Assembly (NCBI GenBank): GCA_020354155.1
Contig: CP070644.1
Location: 1,418,316 to 1,429,503 of the forward strand
Source: Nitrospiraceae bacterium
Lineage (GTDB): Bacteria > Nitrospirota > Thermodesulfovibrionia > UBA6902
DNA: 11,188 nucleotides
Direction of reading: 5' to 3'
A program made the translations under genes and the position numbers. The notes beneath the pieces are model-generated. The model did not search any database, was not told the DNA's origin, and worked only from the letters and a program-made list of their open reading frames with translations. This document shows, piece after piece, positions 7,575 through 11,188 of the stretch (positions are counted from its first letter, which is position 1; every line of letters starts with the position of its first letter).

Positions 7575-7580
7575 CCCTCT
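7575..7580 (-). promoter_or_regulatory. Shine-Dalgarno AGAGGG for cytochrome gene
   Basis: AGAGGG on the minus strand, 3 nt before the ATG at 7571 (GAGAGG would be 4 nt away). Spacing is short but this is the only purine-rich site near either candidate start, and it decides for the ATG over the GTG at 7583. Confidence 0.4.
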
Positions 7581-7588
7581 CACATTAA

Positions 7589-7616
7589 ATTATTCAGTGA
7601 TCTCAATCACGTACAA
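7589..7616 (-). promoter_or_regulatory. Putative sigma-70-type promoter of the cytochrome-barrel-binding-protein unit
   Basis: On the minus strand TTGTAC (7611-7616) is followed after 16 nt by AATAAT (7589-7594), a 5/6 match to TATAAT. The -35 matches TTGACA only in its first three bases. The expected start point near 7582 leaves a very short leader ending at the ribosome binding site. The spacer contains a CRP/FNR-like inverted repeat. A moderate call. Confidence 0.4.
7597..7610. promoter_or_regulatory. CRP/FNR-family-like operator GTGAT-N4-ATCAC
   Basis: A perfect inverted repeat GTGAT-N4-ATCAC. The half-sites resemble both FNR (TTGAT-N4-ATCAA) and CRP/HcpR (GTGA-N6-TCAC) targets. It fills the space between the -35 and -10 elements of the putative cytochrome promoter, a position where bound protein would normally repress. 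The regulator is not in the window. Confidence 0.45.
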
Positions 7617-7618
7617 TT

Positions 7619-7648
7619 AAACTATCTTTCGGCAATGAAAGATAGTTT
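7619..7648 (-). terminator. Stem-loop after cheA, possible terminator or attenuator
   Basis: A perfect 12-bp stem (arm AAACTATCTTTC and its exact complement) with a 6-nt loop. It lies 108 nt after the final cheA stop codon and just upstream of the cytochrome promoter. The stem is AT-rich and the following minus-strand bases (TTTAATTG) are only weakly U-rich, so termination may be partial. It separates the STAS-cheA part from the conduit genes. Confidence 0.5.
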
Positions 7649-7756
7649 CTTTAGCCCCTCCACTGAATTACAGTGATTTTATTGCAGTCTTTGGGAAAGC
7701 CGGGAATGACGCGATGAAGTAAGCGGGCGTTAAAGGGGTCACTGCTTCTGAGGTCT

Positions 7757-8041
7757 CTAACAGGAGGGAACCAATAATTCCTCTGCGTTCTTATAATAAG
7801 TCTGCTCCTCGACGCTTTGAAATAATTTTCTGGGATCAAGGATCAGAGCCAGCGTACCATCGCCCAGAATCGTTGCCCCTGAAATCCCCTCCACATGCCG
7901 ATATGCCCTGCCAAGTGATTTAATGACAGTCTGATGTTCGCCGATAACATGATCCACGACAAAAGCAACGCGAGTGCCTTCCGTATTTGTTATAACAAGC
8001 TGCTCCAGGGCAGGTCTGTTTTCGTAAATCTGGAACTGATC
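7757..8041 (-). pseudogene. cheA: In-frame 3' remainder of cheA (rest of P5 domain) behind an amber codon
   Basis: After the TAG at 8042-8044 the same frame stays open for 94 codons to a TAG at 7757-7759. The encoded sequence is the undamaged second part of a CheA P5/CheW-like domain: DQFQIYENRPALEQLVI, then TRVAFVVDHVIGEHQTVIK, then EGISGATILGDGTLALILDP. These are the best-conserved P5 motifs and show no decay. No good restart site follows the TAG: the nearest start-like codon is a GTG at 7957 without a ribosome binding site, and it would skip conserved strands. Read together with the upstream part, the protein would have 874 residues. Either the TAG is a sequencing error or a recent mutation, or the codon is read through. 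Confidence 0.8.
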
Positions 8042-10381
8042 CTACAAACTTATGTAAGGGACAATATCACCCCTGACGTTTACAATCTTACGACCATGGT
8101 TGCTGTTCATAGAACTCTCTGCGAGCTCTACACATTCTTCAATAATGGAAAGCGGCAGCACGAAATAGGAATCCCCCACCTTCACCAGAAGCCCGTCTAT
8201 GATTGCCAGCGTAAGGGGGATTTTCAGCGTTATTGTAGTGCCGCTTCCCTTTTTGCTGTTAATTTCGAGGGACCCCCGAAGATCATCTATATTTCGTTTA
8301 ACCACGTCCATTCCCACGCCTCTGCCTGAGACACTCGTTACTTTCCCGGCAGTGGAAAATCCGGGTGCCAGGATAAATGCAAAGAGTTCTTTTTCAGGGA
8401 GAGACTTGTCATCTTCGAGGAAACCTTTTGATATTGCCTTTTGCCGAACGGCCTCTGAATCAATACCCTTGCCGTCATCGGTGATCTTTATGAATACATA
8501 TCCGCCTGACTGTATTGCTGCGAGATGAATCGTCCCATGCTCGGCTTTGCCATGTTCCGAACGGACCTGGGGAGCTTCAATTCCATGATCTATGCTATTT
8601 CTAATAAGGTGCACCAATGGATCATTCAGTCGTTCGATGACTGTCTTGTCAAGTTCAGTTTCAGCCCCTGCTGTTGTCATTTCGACTCTTTTCCCCGTGT
8701 CCCGGGCAAGGTCGCGTACAAGACGTTTAAACTTTCCAAAGAGGGTGCCGATGGGCACCAAGCGTACATTCATTGTGTTGTCGCGCAGTTCATCGGTGAG
8801 TCGCTCTACTTCTTCTGCAATTGAGATTAGTTCGCCATCATTTTTTAATAGGCTCATTTGTGTCAGTCTGGCCTGCAGCGTTACCAGTTCGCCTACGAGA
8901 TCCACCAGTTTGTCCAGCTTTTCAGAAGATACTCTGATACTTGAGACAGGAGTAACTCGTGACTGCTGCTGCTGGACATCCTTGACATGTTTCTGTTCGG
9001 CCAGAGCAGAGACGACCTTGCCGGTATCAACAACAGAGGCCTCGACTAACTTTTCCCCGATCGGTTTCGTTTCCGGTGTCTTATCAGTTCCCTCAGAGCC
9101 TGGCTGGATCCCGAGAACTTTTTTCATGTCATCGGCGGTTAAGTCGCCCCGCTCGATAAGGATATCGCCTATGCGCTGTCTCGGATTTGTGATTCTTTTG
9201 AAATCATCTTTCGTCATGAATCCAAAATTGTTCAGAAGATTGGCTACATCGGTCTCAGAAGTATCCTTGTCAATTCTGCCAGCATCGTCGATTACATCAA
9301 TCATCAAATCACATTCATCTTCGACAAAGATAAAGATATCACGGATGGCATTTTCCCCATGATTTGTGGTTACTATGATGTCCCAGAAGGTATAACAGTA
9401 TTCCGGATTGAGTTCATCAAGGGGCGGGATTCCGTCTTTCTGTGCAATAACCGTGCAGTAGCCAAGTGTACGGAGTTCATTTATAAGGACAAGGGGATCG
9501 GTACCTTTTGAAAATATGCCCTGTGAAGGACGGAAACGAATACGGTATGTAATGGATCGTGCATCCTCATCGACGCCTGTATCCAGATCCTGTTCCCTAT
9601 TGTCTGATGTTAATTGTGCCAGTGAGTCCCTTATGCCCTGTGATCTCTCTGTAAACAGGTCATTACCCTGATCAGGGGATTTGAGGATGGAGCGGATAAG
9701 GTCACAGACAGAAAGGGTTATGTCAATGAGTCGCCCTGTTACAGACAGTTCATTGTTTCTGATCATATCAAATACTGTCTCAACATTGTGGACAAACTCT
9801 GCAAGACCATTAAACTGGGAGAGAGAGCCTGATCCCTTAATTGTATGCAGTGCCCGAAATGCCCGGTCGACAGTTTCTTTTTCATCAGCATGGTCTTCCA
9901 GTTCAAGGAGTGAAGACTCCAGTTCGGTCAGTAGTTCATAGACTTCCTCTTTTTCCTGTTCCGCAAGAGACTCAGGACTTTCGTCCTCCTCATCCGGTGG
10001 GGCCGTCAGTTTTCTGAGAGCTGTCAAAATTGAAAGGGACTGATCAGTAAAATAGGCTGGTTCTGTCTCCGGAGTATCCAGCATGGTTCTGATAAGGTCA
10101 CAGGCAGAGACAGTATGCTCAAGCAGGCTGCCGGTTACAGGCAGCCTGCCGCTCCGCACCATGTCAAAGATCGTTTCCACGTCATGGACAAAATCAGCAA
10201 GTTCAGTGAAACCTGCCATGGCCGATAACCCCTTAATTGAATGGAGTGAACGAAAAACAAGATCAAGAGTGCTATTGTCTTTGGGAAGTTCCTCAAGATC
10301 GAGGAGGGACGATTCAAGGTTGTTCAGATGTTCGTAAGCCTCATCCCTGCATGCGATCCACTGATTATCTAATGATGACAT
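8042..10381 (-). CDS. cheA: Chemotaxis histidine kinase CheA with two HPt domains, ending at an in-frame TAG
   Basis: 779 residues to the TAG. Domains: HPt1 about 10-105 with phospho-acceptor His47 (FRSLHSIKG); HPt2 about 142-236 with His179 (FRALHTIKG), a tandem duplicate of HPt1; a P2-like region about 275-366; two short repeats at 403-424 and 440-464 (RIGDILIERG, PIGEKLVEAS) like the N-terminal module of type II secretion ATPases; dimerisation P3 about 484-545; ATP-binding P4 about 546-722 with N box (HLIRNSIDHG, 591-600), G1 (DDGKGI), F box (APGFSTAGK) and G2 (SGRGVGMDVV) intact; and the first part of P5 from about 724. The kinase phosphorylates CheY/CheB-type regulators in response to MCPs through CheW. 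The ribosome binding site AAGGAAGG is 4 nt before the ATG. As written, the product lacks most of P5 and should not couple well to CheW and receptors. No CheY, CheB or CheR gene is in the window. Confidence 0.92.
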   Translation of the reverse strand: MSSLDNQWIACRDEAYEHLNNLESSLLDLEELPKDNSTLDLVFRSLHSIKGLSAMAGFTELADFVHDVETIFDMVRSGRLPVTGSLLEHTVSACDLIRTMLDTPETEPAYFTDQSLSILTALRKLTAPPDEEDESPESLAEQEKEEVYELLTELESSLLELEDHADEKETVDRAFRALHTIKGSGSLSQFNGLAEFVHNVETVFDMIRNNELSVTGRLIDITLSVCDLIRSILKSPDQGNDLFTERSQGIRDSLAQLTSDNREQDLDTGVDEDARSITYRIRFRPSQGIFSKGTDPLVLINELRTLGYCTVIAQKDGIPPLDELNPEYCYTFWDIIVTTNHGENAIRDIFIFVEDECDLMIDVIDDAGRIDKDTSETDVANLLNNFGFMTKDDFKRITNPRQRIGDILIERGDLTADDMKKVLGIQPGSEGTDKTPETKPIGEKLVEASVVDTGKVVSALAEQKHVKDVQQQQSRVTPVSSIRVSSEKLDKLVDLVGELVTLQARLTQMSLLKNDGELISIAEEVERLTDELRDNTMNVRLVPIGTLFGKFKRLVRDLARDTGKRVEMTTAGAETELDKTVIERLNDPLVHLIRNSIDHGIEAPQVRSEHGKAEHGTIHLAAIQSGGYVFIKITDDGKGIDSEAVRQKAISKGFLEDDKSLPEKELFAFILAPGFSTAGKVTSVSGRGVGMDVVKRNIDDLRGSLEINSKKGSGTTITLKIPLTLAIIDGLLVKVGDSYFVLPLSIIEECVELAESSMNSNHGRKIVNVRGDIVPYISL
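9683..9943 (-). repeat. Internal duplication in cheA, HPt2 copy
   Basis: Encodes residues 147-233 and aligns without gaps with residues 15-101 (10079-10339), an offset of 132 residues. Both copies keep ESSLL, FR(S/A)LH(S/T)IKG, FVH(D/N)VET(I/V)FDM and VTG; VCDLIRSIL in this copy corresponds to ACDLIRTML in HPt1. It is a tandem HPt duplication within the gene. Confidence 0.75.
10079..10339 (-). repeat. Internal duplication in cheA, HPt1 copy
   Basis: Encodes residues 15-101 of CheA, partner of 9683-9943. Both copies retain the phospho-accepting histidine, so neither looks like an inactive remnant. Confidence 0.75.
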
Positions 10382-10450
10382 AGACCTTCCTTAACATATC
10401 TGCAACGTGCCATTTTCCAGTATATAACCATGTTGACTTGGCATTTTTTG

Positions 10451-10801
10451 CTACCTGTCAGCCCATCTCAACCACAGGCATCTTTCATTTTTATCGAGTT
10501 TGCAGCCTTTATGCTGTGCATATCCGGAATTACGAACTGTTTTATTAAATATTTCCGAACACTTCGCGCTTATTTCGAAAACCTTGTTTTCCTGCAAATA
10601 TGTTTTATGAGCAGAACAGAGCACTTGAAGACAGGTCATATCAAGAGCTTCTACGTTTGCAAGGTTTACCACTATGTTATCGGAAGACCCTTTCATTTCA
10701 AGCAGTATGTCTGTCAATTCTTTTGCGTGTTCGATTGTCAGTGAGCCCTTGATTGTTACAATCTTCTTTTTGTCCGTATGCTCTACTGCAAAATTAATCA
10801 T
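10451..10801 (-). CDS. Stand-alone STAS-domain protein (anti-sigma-factor-antagonist-like)
   Basis: A 116-residue cytoplasmic protein made of a single STAS domain: KIVTIKGSLTIEHAKELTD (beta strand then helix), NIVVNLANVEALDMTCLQVL (second strand and the phosphorylation loop) and a C-terminal helix region. In SpoIIAA the loop reads D-S-S-G with the second Ser phosphorylated; here it is D54-M-T-C, so Thr56 could take that role. The gene is first in the minus-strand cluster, 69 nt before cheA, and follows a sigma-28-like promoter by about 98 nt. A possible ribosome binding site AGGG lies 7 nt before the ATG. STAS genes next to cheA occur in other chemosensory clusters, where they may relay or tune kinase output; its partner here is unknown. 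The last residues (ERCLWLRWADR) go beyond the usual fold. Confidence 0.8.
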   Translation of the reverse strand: MINFAVEHTDKKKIVTIKGSLTIEHAKELTDILLEMKGSSDNIVVNLANVEALDMTCLQVLCSAHKTYLQENKVFEISAKCSEIFNKTVRNSGYAQHKGCKLDKNERCLWLRWADR

Positions 10802-10850
10802 GGCAACGCCCTGCTGACTTCAGTGCTTTTGTTTTGTGCAACCTCATGTG

Positions 10851-10872
10851 CCGTACCTCTGTATGGTTTTTT
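10851..10872 (+). terminator. Terminator-like hairpin plus T run on plus strand
   Basis: CCGTAC, loop CTCT, GTATGG (six pairs including one G-U) followed by TTTTTT. No plus-strand gene ends before it; it lies in the leader of the STAS gene on the opposite strand. It could stop antisense transcription or form a leader hairpin in the minus transcript. Weak. Confidence 0.3.
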
Positions 10873-10898
10873 ATTTAAATCCCCGTGCCTTATATCCT

Positions 10899-10925
10899 AT
10901 ATCGGTATTTATTATTGCAACTTTA
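10899..10925 (-). promoter_or_regulatory. Putative sigma-28 (FliA-type) promoter for STAS-cheA
   Basis: On the minus strand TAAAGTTG (10918-10925), exactly 11 nt, ACCGATAT (10899-10906). The consensus is TAAAGTTT-N11-GCCGATAA, so 7 of 8 and 6 of 8 positions match at exact spacing. It is placed about 98 nt before the STAS start codon. This ties the locus to the flagellar regulon. Confidence 0.65.
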
Positions 10926-11041
10926 AATGCAGGCGGAATTGATCTTCAGATTTCACCAGGCAGGGAGCAGAAGGAACGAGTACCTCACCCTCTGTATCTT
11001 CTGTATGCCCAATCTGAAATCAACGGGAAGCAGGCAAGGTC

Positions 11042-11050
11042 TGCTATAAT
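11042..11050 (+). promoter_or_regulatory. Extended -10 promoter for the SRAP gene
   Basis: TGCTATAAT gives the extended -10 TGn plus a perfect TATAAT. No good -35 is found 17 nt upstream, as is common for extended -10 promoters. The expected start near 11057 leaves a leader of about 26 nt with purine-rich GGAAGGGG and AAGAAGAG before the ATG at 11083. Confidence 0.5.
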
Positions 11051-11082
11051 CATCAATATGACCTGGAAGGGGTAAGAAGAGT

Positions 11083-11188
11083 ATGTGCGGACGCTTTGTA
11101 CGATACGTGTCTCTGCCGGACATAGCCGGTGAATTTGATCTGGACCAGGCTGATTTCGATATCAGGCCAAGTTACAACATCCCTCCCG
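11083..11188 (+). CDS. SRAP-family protein (YedK/HMCES-like), 5' part only
   Basis: 35 codons are visible before the window ends. The peptide starts MCGRFVRY and continues to RPSYNIPP. The N-terminal Met-Cys-Gly-Arg-Phe and the later P-x-Y-N-I-x-P run are signatures of the SRAP family. After Met removal, Cys2 becomes N-terminal and forms a covalent thiazolidine cross-link with abasic sites in single-stranded DNA, protecting them. The gene is divergent from the chemosensory cluster, with its own extended -10 promoter, and is most likely an unrelated housekeeping neighbour. Family assignment is firm despite the short piece; active-site residues further on lie outside the window. Confidence 0.88.
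   Translation, partial: MCGRFVRYVSLPDIAGEFDLDQADFDIRPSYNIPP

Noticed and set aside
7693..7710. GGGAA-AGCC-GGGAATGAC piece resembling the 'GTCATTCCCG' class of dispersed repeats
   Set aside because: Only a fragment without the second, inverted arm; a whole-genome repeat search would be required to support it.
8042..8044. TAG as pyrrolysine codon or reassigned amber
   Set aside because: TAG ends four genes in this window, there is no pyl gene here, and pyrrolysine is not known in CheA. Readthrough by another route is kept open in the findings.
8592..9362. Open frame of 256 codons on the plus strand
   Set aside because: It lies wholly antisense to the conserved CheA kinase region, is very Ser/Arg rich and resembles no protein family; it is a shadow of cheA.
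10402..10413. TGGCAC followed by TTGCA before cheA, reminiscent of a sigma-54 promoter
   Set aside because: Sigma-54 promoters need 5 nt between TGGCAC and TTGC(A/T); here only 1 nt separates them.
10794..10847. Possible 17-codon upstream frame overlapping the STAS start
   Set aside because: It lacks a Shine-Dalgarno site and has no recognisable leader-peptide pattern; likely chance.
10989..11010. Repeated CTGTAT words before the SRAP gene as a LexA (SOS) box
   Set aside because: The words are direct, not inverted, and do not form a LexA-type palindrome.
10836..11075. Plus-strand open frame of 79 codons between the divergent genes
   Set aside because: No ribosome binding site, no recognisable domain, and it covers the sigma-28-like promoter and the SRAP promoter; judged non-coding.
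1..11188. CRISPR array, tRNA, rRNA, insertion sequence or attachment site
   Set aside because: No regular spaced repeats, no tRNA-like cloverleaf, no rRNA similarity, and no transposase-like frame was seen on either strand.

Overview
The window holds an almost unbroken run of minus-strand genes, read from the right end towards the left, plus the first 35 codons of one divergent plus-strand gene at the right edge. The gene set (chemotaxis signalling proteins, a decaheme c-type cytochrome, an MtrB/PioB-like outer-membrane barrel, a periplasmic binding protein with a signal peptide) indicates a motile, Gram-negative (diderm) bacterium with anaerobic or extracellular electron-transfer respiration. 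The style of the MCPs and CheA resembles Desulfobacterota (deltaproteobacteria) or Nitrospirota, but this is from memory and the phylum is not settled by the sequence.

Layout in transcription order on the minus strand: a sigma-28-like promoter (10899-10925); a stand-alone STAS protein (10451-10801); a large CheA with two HPt domains (10381 down to 7757) interrupted by an in-frame TAG at 8042-8044; a perfect 12-bp stem-loop (7619-7648); a sigma-70-like promoter with a CRP/FNR-type inverted repeat in its spacer (7589-7616); a decaheme cytochrome (6531-7571); a 670-residue MtrB/PioB-like barrel (4522-6534); an orphan periplasmic substrate-binding protein (3614-4531); a second sigma-28-like promoter (3562-3588); two tandem paralogous methyl-accepting chemotaxis proteins (1869-3473 and 196-1833); a 24-bp perfect palindrome (157-180); and the start of cheW (1-134). 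On the plus strand, an extended -10 promoter (11042-11050) precedes a SRAP/YedK-family gene cut by the window end.

Working model: MCPs, CheW, CheA and probably the STAS protein form a chemosensory array controlling motility, with expression tied to the flagellar sigma factor. Set inside this cluster is a transmembrane electron conduit (decaheme cytochrome in a barrel) with an orphan binding protein. The cytochrome, barrel and binding-protein genes overlap by 3 and 10 nt, have their own putative promoter and follow a hairpin, so they look like a cassette placed between cheA and the mcp-mcp-cheW group. One reading is that the locus couples taxis to use or sensing of an electron acceptor; this is inference from gene order.

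The two strongest points for follow-up are this conduit/chemosensory arrangement and the amber codon that would remove most of the CheW-binding P5 domain of CheA while the sequence beyond it is still fully conserved in the same frame.
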